From positions 4,872,001-4,936,000 of the forward strand of contig NC_004722.1 in assembly GCF_000007825.1 (NCBI RefSeq): 64,000 nt of DNA, in the 5' to 3' direction. The first letter of the stretch is position 1; each line of letters opens with the position of its first letter. Source of the stretch: Bacillus cereus ATCC 14579. GTDB lineage: Bacteria; Bacillota; Bacilli; Bacillales; Bacillaceae_G. The translations under genes and the position numbers were made by a program. The notes under the pieces were generated by a model that searched no databases, was not told the DNA's origin, and worked only from the letters and a program-made list of their open reading frames with translations. This document shows, in pieces, positions 32,315-41,171 of the stretch.

Positions 32315-34099
32315 TTAAACTGTGTAACGCTCATCTTCTAAAATTTTCGCAGCGATTTCACGTTTCTTCGGAATTACGTTAAGTGGTGTGTGGCGAGTTA
32401 ATTTACGTAATGATGATAACATCATGCGCAGCATGTCGCCGTTTTCAACTGCGATAAGTGTTTCTTTCGCATCTGCTTCGATTTCGTTAAATGCTTCTTG
32501 GCAGAATACTTCAGTGTATAACACTTTTTGTTTATTCTTTTCAAGACCAGTTGTTTTGATCGCTTTTTCTGTACGAAGAACAGCTGATTCCATTGCGTAT
32601 AGATTGCTTACGATGTCAGCGATATTCACAAGAATTTCTTGCTCTTTATCTAATGCTTTACCGTATTTTTGAGCCGCTAATCCAGCTACCATTAAGCCGA
32701 TTTTCTTCGCATTAGTTACTAAATACTTTTGAAGTGCTAATGGCTCATCGCCTACTTCTTCTGGCATCATCATCATTAACTCTTCTTGTAATTTTTGTGC
32801 TTTTTGAAGAAGTGGTAATTCACCTTTCATCGCTTTACGTAAGAACGTACCTGGTACGATTAGGCGGTTAATTTCGTTCGTTCCTTCGAAAATACGGTTA
32901 ATACGAGAATCACGGTACATTCTTTCAATCTCGTACTCTGCCATAAATCCGTAACCACCGTGAATTTGAACACCTTCATCTACTGTATAGTCTAATACTT
33001 CAGAACCGAATACTTTGTTTAAAGAGCACTCGATTGCATATTCAGCGATAGAAGCTGCTACTGCTTTACCGTCTTTTACTTCTTCTTCAGATAATGTGCT
33101 CATGCGGCTTTCGAATAAACCTACTGTACGATATACAGAGCTTTCAGCTGCATATGTTTTTGCTGCCATATTCGCAAGTTTCTCTTGAATTAATGGGAAG
33201 CGAGCGATTGGTTGTTTGAACTGTTGACGTTGGTTTGCATATTGTGCTGAAATTTCTACTGCACGTTTCGCAGATCCAACTGTACCAACACCTAATTTAT
33301 AACGACCGATATTTAAAATGTTGAATGCGATAATATGACCTTTACCGATTTCACCAAGTAAGTTTTCTTTCGGTACTAACGCATCTTCTAAAATTAACGT
33401 ACGAGTTGAAGAACATTTAATACCCATTTTCTTTTCTTCTGGGCTTGTAGATACGCCAGCGTAGTCTTTCTCTACGATAAATGCTGAGAAGTGCTCTCCA
33501 TCGATTTTTGCATATACAATAAATACGTCAGCGAATGCAGAGTTTGTAATCCACTGTTTTTCACCGTTTAATACGTAATGTGTACCTTCTGCATTTAAAC
33601 GTGCAGTTGTTTTTGCACCTAATGCGTCAGATCCTGAACCTGGCTCTGTTAATGCGTATGCAGCTAATTTTTCACCAGTTGCAAGTAATGGTAAATACTT
33701 TTTCTTTTGCTCTTCGTTACCGAATAATACGATTGGTAAAGATCCGATACCTACGTGAGCACCGTGAGTAATTGCAAAGCCACCAGCGCGAGAGAATTTC
33801 TCTGCGATTAACGCTGAGCTTACTTTATCAAGACCAATTCCGCCGTACTCTTCTGGTACGTCAGCGCCTAATAAACCAAGTTCCCCAGCTTCTTTTAAAA
33901 GACGAACTGAACGATCAAACTCATGTTGCTCTAAATATTCAAGCTCTGGAAGAACTTCATTTACAATAAAGTCCTCTGTCGTTTTTGCAATCATTTTATG
34001 CTCAGATGAAAAATCTTCTGGCGTAAACACTTGATCAATCGTAATCTCATCTACTAAAAAGCTACCGCCTTTAACCGCATTTCCTACTGTTTTTTCCAT
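32315..34099 (-). CDS. fadE: Acyl-CoA dehydrogenase FadE
   Basis: This flavoenzyme performs the first step of beta-oxidation. The 594 residues comprise the normal dehydrogenase domain (YALTEPGSGSDALGAKTTA, the FAD loop IHGGYGFMAEYEIERMYRDSRI, and the catalytic glutamate region FEGTNEINRLIV) plus a C-terminal extension typical of YusJ-like enzymes. The ATG at 34099 follows AAGGAGG. That ribosome binding site sits in the loop of an inverted repeat (CATGAAAAT at 34097-34105, ATTTTCATG at 34118-34126), which could affect translation. It is the last gene of fadN-fadA-fadE. Confidence 0.93.
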   Translation of the reverse strand: MEKTVGNAVKGGSFLVDEITIDQVFTPEDFSSEHKMIAKTTEDFIVNEVLPELEYLEQHEFDRSVRLLKEAGELGLLGADVPEEYGGIGLDKVSSALIAEKFSRAGGFAITHGAHVGIGSLPIVLFGNEEQKKKYLPLLATGEKLAAYALTEPGSGSDALGAKTTARLNAEGTHYVLNGEKQWITNSAFADVFIVYAKIDGEHFSAFIVEKDYAGVSTSPEEKKMGIKCSSTRTLILEDALVPKENLLGEIGKGHIIAFNILNIGRYKLGVGTVGSAKRAVEISAQYANQRQQFKQPIARFPLIQEKLANMAAKTYAAESSVYRTVGLFESRMSTLSEEEVKDGKAVAASIAEYAIECSLNKVFGSEVLDYTVDEGVQIHGGYGFMAEYEIERMYRDSRINRIFEGTNEINRLIVPGTFLRKAMKGELPLLQKAQKLQEELMMMMPEEVGDEPLALQKYLVTNAKKIGLMVAGLAAQKYGKALDKEQEILVNIADIVSNLYAMESAVLRTEKAIKTTGLEKNKQKVLYTEVFCQEAFNEIEADAKETLIAVENGDMLRMMLSSLRKLTRHTPLNVIPKKREIAAKILEDERYTV

Positions 34100-34241
34100 G
34101 AAAATTTCCTCCTTCATATTTTCATGAGCCGCTTCTCTCTTTTTGAAAGAAGCTGGCTCTCCCTTTTTTTATAAACCTTTGTTGCTTCCATTCTTTGCAT
34201 TGGCAGCGTCTCGTTCTGAGCGAACCGCTTCCACTTTTTTT

Positions 34242-34362
34242 ATAATCCAGTTCCAGTGGCTAAAACAGTCGGTCGTTTCCCCCCTTCCTTTGAGGCAAAA
34301 AGCGCCTCTTCGTCAGGGCTTCCAACTCCCTCCTGTTCTAAACGAGCCACCTGCACTTTTTA
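34242..34362. repeat. Dispersed palindromic repeat, copy B
   Basis: Inverted relative to copy A (22314-22457) and clearly homologous over about 120 bp. It carries GAGGCAAAAAGCGCCTC at the tip and TGGCTAAAACAGTCGG and CGAGCCACC at the ends. It lies in the fadA-fadE intergenic region of an otherwise tight operon. The sequence 34130-34240 next to it has a hairpin (GAGCC with GGCTC) and another partial repeat end (CCGCTTCCACTTTT). Confidence 0.75.
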
Positions 34363-35532
34363 AAGTAATTCAAATACTCCCGCTGCTCCCATTCCGCCGC
34401 CGATACACATTGTTACGATACCGAATTGTTCGTTGCGGCGTTTCATTTCGTGAATAAGAGATAGTGTTAGTTTTGCCCCTGTACAGCCAAGTGGATGTCC
34501 AAGTGCGATTGCACCACCGTTTACGTTTACTTTTTCTTCATCTAAACCAAGTTCACGAATAACTTGAATTGATTGAGAAGCGAATGCTTCATTTAGTTCA
34601 AATAAGCCAATATCAGATAGCTCTAAGCCAGCTAGTTTTAGCGCTTTTGGAATTGCAGCGATTGGGCCGATTCCCATTACTTCTGGTGGTACGCCAGCTA
34701 CTGCAAATGAACGGAATTTCGCAAGTGGCTTCATGCCATCGCTCACTGCTTTTTCGCGATCCATTAATAGTACAGATGCTGCACCGTCACTCATTTGTGA
34801 AGAATTACCAGCTGTTACAGAACCGCGAACGTTAAATGCTGGACGTAATTTCCCTAAAATGTCTAGCGTCGTCTCTGCTCTTACACCTTCGTCTTGTGCG
34901 AAAGTGATTGTTTCTTCTTGCAGTTTATTGTTTGATCCAACCGAGCGTAACGTCACATCTACAGGTACTGTTTCATCAGCAAAGTTTCCTGCAGCTAATG
35001 CTTTCGCAGCACGTTGATGACTTCTTACTGCAAATGCATCTTGCTCTTCACGAGAAATTCCATATTTCACAGCAACTTGCTCTGCTGTATGTCCCATACC
35101 CATATAATATTCTGGAGCCGCTTCTACAAGGCGACTATTCGGACGAACAACGTGTCCCATCATTGGAACTAAACTCATTGATTCTGCTCCGCCTGATAAT
35201 ACAGCTTCAGAGTGACCAAGCATAATACGCTCTGCTCCGTAAGCGATACTTTGTAAACCTGAAGAACAGTAACGGTTAATCGTAATAGCTGGAACATCGT
35301 AAGAAAGTCCTGCTAATCCGCCGATATTACGAGCCATATTTAAACCTTGCTCTGCTTCTGGCATCGCACAACCGAAAATTAAATCATCGATTGGTCCTTC
35401 ATAATTCGCACGCTTTAACGTTTCCTTTACTACTAACGCCCCTAGATCGTCAGGACGAACTGTTTTTAATGAACCCCTCTTTGCCTTTCCAATTGGTGTT
35501 CTTGCTCCCGCAACAATGACAGCTTCTCTCAT
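34360..35532 (-). CDS. fadA: 3-ketoacyl-CoA thiolase FadA
   Basis: The 390-residue thiolase cleaves 3-ketoacyl-CoA to acetyl-CoA. The nucleophile C89 lies in NRYCSSGLQSI, with GHPLGCTGA and MCIGGGMGAA giving the other active-site residues. It follows fadN by 21 nt. Confidence 0.95.
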   Translation of the reverse strand: MREAVIVAGARTPIGKAKRGSLKTVRPDDLGALVVKETLKRANYEGPIDDLIFGCAMPEAEQGLNMARNIGGLAGLSYDVPAITINRYCSSGLQSIAYGAERIMLGHSEAVLSGGAESMSLVPMMGHVVRPNSRLVEAAPEYYMGMGHTAEQVAVKYGISREEQDAFAVRSHQRAAKALAAGNFADETVPVDVTLRSVGSNNKLQEETITFAQDEGVRAETTLDILGKLRPAFNVRGSVTAGNSSQMSDGAASVLLMDREKAVSDGMKPLAKFRSFAVAGVPPEVMGIGPIAAIPKALKLAGLELSDIGLFELNEAFASQSIQVIRELGLDEEKVNVNGGAIALGHPLGCTGAKLTLSLIHEMKRRNEQFGIVTMCIGGGMGAAGVFELL

Positions 35533-35553
35533 GAACGATATCTCCCCTCGTTA

Positions 35554-37935
35554 TTAGTTACGTAATGGCTTTCCTTTTACAAGCATGTGCTGCATTCTTG
35601 CTTGTGATTTCATCTCACTTACTAAGCTAATAAATGCTTCACGTTCTACATCTAATAAATATTGCTCATCAACTTCTGTTCCGTACGGTACTTTTCCGCC
35701 CGCAATGACATATGCAAGTTTCTTCGCAATGTGAAGGTCATACTCTGAAATGTAACCAGATAAATGCATTGCTTCTGCACCAAGTGCAAGAGTTGCATAT
35801 CCTGTTTCCCCAACAACTGGTATCTTTTTGCGGATTGGCGCTTTGTAACCAGCTTCATATAAAGCAAGTGCTTTCTGTTTCGCATCGTATAGTAAGTGAT
35901 CACCATTCACACTAATACCATCTTTATCACCTAAGAAGTTATGAGAAACTGCTTCTTGTCCTGAAGTTGAAACTTTCGCCATTGCGACTGTTTCGAACAC
36001 TTTATTTGCAACTTTTTGCAGATCAAACTCTACACCGTTTGCCATTTTGTTTAAGTGTTTAATGTATAGCTCTTTATTACCGCCTCCGCCAGGGATTAAG
36101 CCAACACCAACTTCTACTAAGCCCATATACGTTTCACTAGAAGCTTGAATGCTCGCTGCTGGTAAGCAAACTTCTGTACCTCCGCCAAGCGTCATACCAT
36201 ATGGTGCTGCTACAACTGGCTTAGAAGAGTACTTAATTTTCGTCATTGCATCTTGGAAGTTTTTCACAACTAACTCAATTTCAAAGTAGTTGTCGTCTTG
36301 TGCTTCCATTAAGATCATTGCTAGGTTCGCACCAACGCAGAAGTTCTTCGATTGGTTACCGATAACAAGACCTTTATAATTCTTTTCTACTTCATCAACA
36401 GCGTAGTTAATCATTTGCGTAATATCCATACCGATTGCATTGCTCTTCGAATGGAACTCTAAGCAAAGGATGCCGTCGCCTAAATCAATTAAGCTCGCTC
36501 CGCTATTTTTCTTTAATACACCATTTTTCGCTTTTAATTGCTTAAGAGAAATTGCTTTTTTATTACGCTCGATTAGCTTATATTCGCCATTATCGTAATA
36601 GTAGCTATCGCCGTTATCATGTTTATAGAAAGTAGTGAAACCTTTCTCTAACATTTCTTTCACCCAAGTAGGAACAACTACGCCGTTTTCTTCCATCTTT
36701 TGAACAGATTTTTCAACGCCGATTGCATCCCACACTTCAAATGGCCCTTGCTCCCATCCGAAGCCCCACTTCATCGCTTGGTCAATTGCAACGATATCGT
36801 CAGCAATTTCTTTATGAAGTTTTGCAGAGTATAAAAGAGTTGGTGTAATGATGTTCCATAATAACTCTCCTGCACGGTCTTTTGCGTATACAAGCGCTTT
36901 CAATTTATTCGCTAATCCTTTTTCTTGTTTACTTAACTCTACGGATGCAGCTTTTAATTTTTTACGCGCTTCGTATTCCATCGTTTCAGGATTTAATTCT
37001 AAAATTTCTTTTCCTTGTTTTAAGAAGAAGCCTTGACCCGTTTTACTTCCAAGCCATTTTTTCTCCAGCATGTCATGCATGAAAGCTGGTACTTTAAATA
37101 CATCACGCTCTTCTTCTTGCACATTTTCATATACGTTATTTGCAACGTGTACGAATGTATCTAAACCGACAACATCTAATGTGCGGAACGTTGCGCTCTT
37201 CGGACGACCAATAAGTGGGCCTGTTACAGAATCAACTTCCCCAATGCTATAGCCGCGTTTTACCATCTCTTGAAGAGTAACAAGTAAACCGTACGTACCG
37301 ATGCGGTTTCCAATAAAGTTTGGTGTATCTTTTGCGATAACAACGCCTTTTCCAAGAACGTCTTCGCCAAATAGTTTCATGAAGCTTAATACTTGTGGAT
37401 CTGTTTCTTTCGTCGGTATTACCTCTAGAAGTTTTAAATATCGTGGTGGGTTAAAAAAGTGTGTGCCTAAGAAGTGTTTCTGGAAGTCGTCTGAACGACC
37501 TTCTGCCATTTTTTCAACTGAAATACCTGACGTATTCGAGCTTACGATAGAACCCGGTTTACGAACCGCATCTACTTTTTCAAATAGTTTCTTTTTAATA
37601 TCTAAGTTTTCAACTACTACTTCAATAATCCAATCTACATCAGCTAGACGCTCAAGGTCATCTTCTAAGTTACCTGCTTCAATCAGTGCTAAATTTCCTT
37701 TCACTGTCAGAGGAGCTGGTTTTTGCTTTAATAGTTTTTGCACAGCCGTATTACTAAAACGATTTCTCACACTTTTATGTTCTAATGTAAGTCCCTTCGC
37801 TTCTTCTTCTTTCGTAAGCGCAGGTGGTACAATATCAAGCAATAATGTCGGAATACCAATATTAGCTAAGTGTGCCGCAATTCCCGAACCCATTACGCCT
37901 GAACCTAGAACAGCAGCCTTTTTAATTTGGAACAT
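35554..37935 (-). CDS. fadN: 3-hydroxyacyl-CoA dehydrogenase / enoyl-CoA hydratase FadN
   Basis: The 793-residue bifunctional enzyme has an N-terminal NAD-binding dehydrogenase (GSGVMGSGIAAHLANIG at 11-27, and HFFNPPRYLKLLEV) and a C-terminal crotonase domain (SKPVVAAPYGMTLGGGTEV). This domain order is the YusL type. It is the first gene of the fad operon. GGGGGAG precedes the ATG, and the FadR operator lies 20 bp upstream. Confidence 0.95.
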   Translation of the reverse strand: MFQIKKAAVLGSGVMGSGIAAHLANIGIPTLLLDIVPPALTKEEEAKGLTLEHKSVRNRFSNTAVQKLLKQKPAPLTVKGNLALIEAGNLEDDLERLADVDWIIEVVVENLDIKKKLFEKVDAVRKPGSIVSSNTSGISVEKMAEGRSDDFQKHFLGTHFFNPPRYLKLLEVIPTKETDPQVLSFMKLFGEDVLGKGVVIAKDTPNFIGNRIGTYGLLVTLQEMVKRGYSIGEVDSVTGPLIGRPKSATFRTLDVVGLDTFVHVANNVYENVQEEERDVFKVPAFMHDMLEKKWLGSKTGQGFFLKQGKEILELNPETMEYEARKKLKAASVELSKQEKGLANKLKALVYAKDRAGELLWNIITPTLLYSAKLHKEIADDIVAIDQAMKWGFGWEQGPFEVWDAIGVEKSVQKMEENGVVVPTWVKEMLEKGFTTFYKHDNGDSYYYDNGEYKLIERNKKAISLKQLKAKNGVLKKNSGASLIDLGDGILCLEFHSKSNAIGMDITQMINYAVDEVEKNYKGLVIGNQSKNFCVGANLAMILMEAQDDNYFEIELVVKNFQDAMTKIKYSSKPVVAAPYGMTLGGGTEVCLPAASIQASSETYMGLVEVGVGLIPGGGGNKELYIKHLNKMANGVEFDLQKVANKVFETVAMAKVSTSGQEAVSHNFLGDKDGISVNGDHLLYDAKQKALALYEAGYKAPIRKKIPVVGETGYATLALGAEAMHLSGYISEYDLHIAKKLAYVIAGGKVPYGTEVDEQYLLDVEREAFISLVSEMKSQARMQHMLVKGKPLRN

Positions 37936-37954
37936 CCAATTCTCCCCCTATTCT

Positions 37955-37972
37955 TGAATGAATGCTCATTCA
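37955..37972 (-). promoter_or_regulatory. FadR operator of the fad operon
   Basis: TGAATGAATGCTCATTCA is a perfect 7-bp inverted repeat with a 4-bp spacer. It matches the consensus TGAATGA-N4-TCATTCA for the Bacillus TetR-type regulator FadR (YsiA). Long-chain acyl-CoA would release it. Confidence 0.92.
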
Positions 37973-38172
37973 ATTTTTCGACATAAGTCGCAATCAATGA
38001 GTGAGCCTCTACTAATAAATATATGATACTGTTTAAATTTTCGCAATATATTTATTGATAAAATTTTCTGAAATAAATATTTTTCTTTTATTTGGCTATG
38101 CTATACATGTGTATTTTCTTTGTTTAAATGCACTTTTCCTTTTTATAATCTGACGAAACTGGAGGAATATAT

Positions 38173-38319
38173 ATGGCAAAACTTAAGAAGAACCCTTCAA
38201 AGGCTGGAATTAGTGCAGCTAGTGTAACTGGAAACGCAGGTCCGCATAACCACGGTGTTGAAAAAGGACGCCAAGGTAATAACCAACAATATAAAAAGCA
38301 TAATATGGGCGAAAAATAA
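38173..38319 (+). CDS. yuzL: YuzL family small protein, 48 residues
   Basis: An ATG at 38173 lies 7 nt after GGAGG. The 48-residue basic product (MAKLKKNPSKAGISAASVTG, then a His/Gln/Asn-rich tail) matches YuzL, found between yusL and yusM in B. subtilis. It looks intrinsically disordered, like minor spore proteins. Function is not known to me. Confidence 0.8.
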   Translation: MAKLKKNPSKAGISAASVTGNAGPHNHGVEKGRQGNNQQYKKHNMGEK

Positions 38320-38406
38320 CGCTATATTTTTGGGCAGAGAACGTGGCATAATGATTAATGGCTGCTTTTTCTGCCCAATTTATTTGTAACAAATGAGGGA
38401 ATTATA

Positions 38407-39246
38407 ATGAAACGAACAATAGTTATGATTGTAATGATTGCCACACTATTTACAGGGATGATTTTCTTCTCTTATGCACAAAGGCAACAAGCTGTAAGAG
38501 CTGATCAACCTAACATTACTGGGCAATATGGAGTTACAATCGATGCAGACACAGGTGAAGTTTTGTATGGAAAACGCGAAGACGAACGCTCTTATCCGGC
38601 TAGTATAGCCAAAATGATGACAACCCTTCTTTTACTAGAGAATGTAAAAGAAGATGAAGAAATTACAGTTACAGAAAACGCAATTAAAACAGAAAGTCAA
38701 AGTAAGAAAATTAAACTTCGTGCTGGGGAAAAGTTAAAACGTGATGAGGCATTAAAACTGATGCTTATCATTAGTGCAGATCCAATAGCTGAATCCATCG
38801 CAGAACATATTGCAGGATCAAAAAATGAATTTGTGAAAATGATGAATACTAGAGCGAAGGAACTCGGTACAAAGCATGCGACTTTCAAGAACGCAAGTGG
38901 TGCTGATGCACTTGGAAATAAAGTATCGCCATATGACATTGCTATTATTACGAAAGAAGCATTAAAGTATCCAGTTGTTTTAGAATATATGAATTCAACA
39001 CGTACAACTCTACATACTTCAGAACGCTCTCCAAACATCGCAAACTACGGACGAGAAGAACTATATGACGATCCATATGCGATTGGAAGTAAAAGCGGTC
39101 TATCAGCACTCGGAAAATATACAGTCGTAACAGTGGATGAAAAAGACGGTAAACGCGTCATTAACGTCGTATTATCTTCTACTCGCGCGCAACTATATCC
39201 TGATACGAAGAAAATGGCACATTATGCATTTCAGCAATTAAAATAA
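38407..39246 (+). CDS. D-alanyl-D-alanine carboxypeptidase family protein
   Basis: The 279-residue protein has an N-terminal signal or anchor and a class C-like penicillin-binding fold. SxxK is S66-I-A-K69 and the KTG-box is K229-S-G. The usual SxN motif reads S123-A-D125, with Asp in place of Asn. Homologues trim terminal D-Ala from peptidoglycan. The Asp change may lower or alter activity. Apart from the short signal anchor it lacks the C-terminal extension of DacA or DacF. Confidence 0.85.
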   Translation: MKRTIVMIVMIATLFTGMIFFSYAQRQQAVRADQPNITGQYGVTIDADTGEVLYGKREDERSYPASIAKMMTTLLLLENVKEDEEITVTENAIKTESQSKKIKLRAGEKLKRDEALKLMLIISADPIAESIAEHIAGSKNEFVKMMNTRAKELGTKHATFKNASGADALGNKVSPYDIAIITKEALKYPVVLEYMNSTRTTLHTSERSPNIANYGREELYDDPYAIGSKSGLSALGKYTVVTVDEKDGKRVINVVLSSTRAQLYPDTKKMAHYAFQQLK

Positions 39247-39276
39247 CCAAGGAGTATTTTCTCCTTGGTTATTTTT
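39244..39276. terminator. Bidirectional terminator
   Basis: AACCAAGGAG pairs with CTCCTTGGTT around TATTTT and is followed by ATTTTTT; it serves the convergent proline dehydrogenase gene as well. Confidence 0.9.
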
Positions 39277-40186
39277 TAACCATACCTTTTAATACGAACG
39301 CAACGTTTGCTGGACGCTCTGCTAGACGGCGCATGAAATATCCATACCAATCGTTTCCATAAGGTACGTAAACACGCATTTTGTAACCTTCTTTTACTAG
39401 CTCAAGTTGACGCTCATTACGAATACCATATAACATTTGGAATTCAAATTGATCCCTTGGAATATTATGTTCTTCAGCAAGTTTTTTTGTATATTCAATA
39501 ATCGCTTCGTCATGTGAAGCAATTGCAGTATAATTTCCATTTAATAAGTGCATTTTAATAATCTTTTTATAATTGTCATCTACATCTTTCTTGTCCGGGA
39601 ACGCCACTTCTTCAGGTTCTTTATAAGCTCCTTTTACAAGACGTAAATTAGGTTTATAAGCATTTAAATCCTCAATATCTTTTTCTGTACGATATAGGTA
39701 AGCTTGAATAACAGTACCAATATTATCGTACTCAGATTTTAATTGTTTAAAGATATCAATTGTTTTACCGCAGCGTGTATAATCTTCCATATCAATTGTA
39801 ACGAACACACCATTTTCTTTTGCAGCTTCTAAAATACGGCGCATATTGTTCATTACGATTTCATCAGAGATATCTAATCCCATAGAAGTCATCTTTAAAG
39901 AAAGCTGCGAATCAAGACCTTCTCTTCCAATTGCACGGATCGCTTCAATCGATTGGTTAGCCATTTCATTTGCTTCCGCTTCATTATCAACGAATTCACC
40001 TAAATAATCGATTGTTACACAAAGACCTTGCTTATTTAATTGTTGAATGGCAGCTGTCGCTAATTCAATCGTCTCCCCTGCGACGAAGCGACCTGCACCA
40101 AAGCGTAAACCGTACTTTTTAGCCAGTTTTGTTAGCGCTTTATTTTTAGATAAGAAAAGAAACGAATTTCGCATTAATTGTTCCAT
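39269..40186 (-). CDS. fadM: Proline dehydrogenase (FadM / PutB type)
   Basis: This FAD enzyme oxidises proline to pyrroline-5-carboxylate. The 305 residues show the TIM-barrel motifs DMEDYTRCGKT, LVKGAYKEPEEVAFPDK and the C-terminal YGNDWYGYFMRRLAERPAN. The ATG at 40186 follows GGGGTGA; the GTG at 40195 lies inside that site. In B. subtilis the equivalent yusM lies next to the fad genes. Confidence 0.93.
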   Translation of the reverse strand: MEQLMRNSFLFLSKNKALTKLAKKYGLRFGAGRFVAGETIELATAAIQQLNKQGLCVTIDYLGEFVDNEAEANEMANQSIEAIRAIGREGLDSQLSLKMTSMGLDISDEIVMNNMRRILEAAKENGVFVTIDMEDYTRCGKTIDIFKQLKSEYDNIGTVIQAYLYRTEKDIEDLNAYKPNLRLVKGAYKEPEEVAFPDKKDVDDNYKKIIKMHLLNGNYTAIASHDEAIIEYTKKLAEEHNIPRDQFEFQMLYGIRNERQLELVKEGYKMRVYVPYGNDWYGYFMRRLAERPANVAFVLKGMVKK

Positions 40187-40350
40187 GTAATTCACCCCTA
40201 TGACTGTAATTTATCTGTTTTTTACCCCTCTTCAAAATTATATCATTGTTTAAAATTATTGGATACAAATAATTATTTAGATAATTTATAAAATACTATA
40301 AAAACATTTAAAAACCTATATTTCTGCTTATAAATATACCTGAAATATTT

Positions 40351-40418
40351 TTCGACATTTAGAAAAATGGAGTTTAATAGGTATAAAATAGGCATGTCGA
40401 AAATATTCGACATGCCTA
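40351..40418. promoter_or_regulatory. Hairpin and Spo0A-box-like sites upstream of fadM
   Basis: TAGGCATGTCGAA at 40389-40401 pairs perfectly with 40406-40418. It holds two inverted TGTCGAA sequences, and a third (TTCGACA) is at 40351-40357. TGTCGAA is the core of Spo0A boxes. The hairpin could also end the yusU-like transcript. The 310-bp gap is otherwise AT-rich, with an extended -10 (TGATATAAT, 40245-40237) for fadM. Confidence 0.45.
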
Positions 40419-40497
40419 GAAAATCCTTTATATTCCATGTAAATTATATAAGGATATTAATACAGAAAACTTGCGATTATATTTACCTCAAGTTTTT

Positions 40498-40743
40498 TTA
40501 TTGCTCATTTCGCTTCTCTTCATTCAGCCTTTTAATATCTGTAATTAACTGTACCATCTCTTCTTTCGCATCTGGATAAGTTTCATTCCAATGCTTTACT
40601 AAAGCTGGCATCGTCTTAGCTATGTAAGAATACAGTGCCCACTTCTGTACCTGTTCTTTTCTCTCTTCATTGCTCTCTCCAAGTAACAGCTCAGTATATT
40701 TCTCCAGTAAACCATCAAACTGCTCGTTAAACTTTTCACTCAT
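40498..40743 (-). CDS. yusU: YusU-like DUF2573 protein
   Basis: The 81-residue helical protein (MSEKFNEQFDGLLEKYTELLLG...WALYSYIAKTMPALVKHWNE) fits DUF2573, the YusU family of Bacillus. No function is known. It lies 48 nt after the thiamine-binding-family gene, with a terminator between them. Confidence 0.75.
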   Translation of the reverse strand: MSEKFNEQFDGLLEKYTELLLGESNEERKEQVQKWALYSYIAKTMPALVKHWNETYPDAKEEMVQLITDIKRLNEEKRNEQ

Positions 40744-40763
40744 TTTATTTACCTCCTATATGA

Positions 40764-40795
40764 AAAAAGCAGCGAAGATCGCTGCTTTTTCTTAT
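40764..40795 (-). terminator. Terminator of the MTH1187-family gene
   Basis: AAAGCAGCGA pairs with TCGCTGCTTT on the minus strand and is followed by a T-run. Confidence 0.85.
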
Positions 40796-41094
40796 AATTT
40801 TGATCGAACAGAGTTTAATTTTTTCTCCATTGTGCTTACTTTATCACGACGATCATCAATACGAATAGTTGTTGCAACACGCTGTGCACCTTTCGTATAT
40901 GGAACTTCATGCATTTGTTGAATTACTTCTAGAATGACAGGAAGATCTCCTTCAATAATTGTATTCATCGGTGTTAATTGATACTTCACGCGATCTGCAT
41001 TTTTCTCTAGCACCTTTTGTACTTCTGCTACATATTCACTAACACTTGGATTACCTGTTCCTACTGGAATAATCGATACATCAACAATTGCCAT
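40792..41094 (-). CDS. MTH1187/YqgV family thiamine-binding protein
   Basis: The 100-residue protein has the ferredoxin-like fold of the MTH1187 family: VDVSIIPVGTGNPSVSEYVAEVQ at the N-terminus and YQLTPMNTIIEGDLPVILEVIQQMHE in the middle. Family members bind thiamine or a related compound. AGGAGGAAG precedes the ATG. Confidence 0.85.
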   Translation of the reverse strand: MAIVDVSIIPVGTGNPSVSEYVAEVQKVLEKNADRVKYQLTPMNTIIEGDLPVILEVIQQMHEVPYTKGAQRVATTIRIDDRRDKVSTMEKKLNSVRSKL

Positions 41095-41171
41095 AGTAGT
41101 CTTCCTCCTATAATCGTTTCTTATATATCCATTGTCTATTTTACCGAAATCCTCATCATTTTACTAATATG

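Noticed and set aside
37301..37957. Long plus-strand ORF of 218 codons opposite fadN
   Set aside because: It is antisense to a clear coding gene, has no ribosome binding site and reads as the Ser/Thr-rich shadow typical of the complementary frame.
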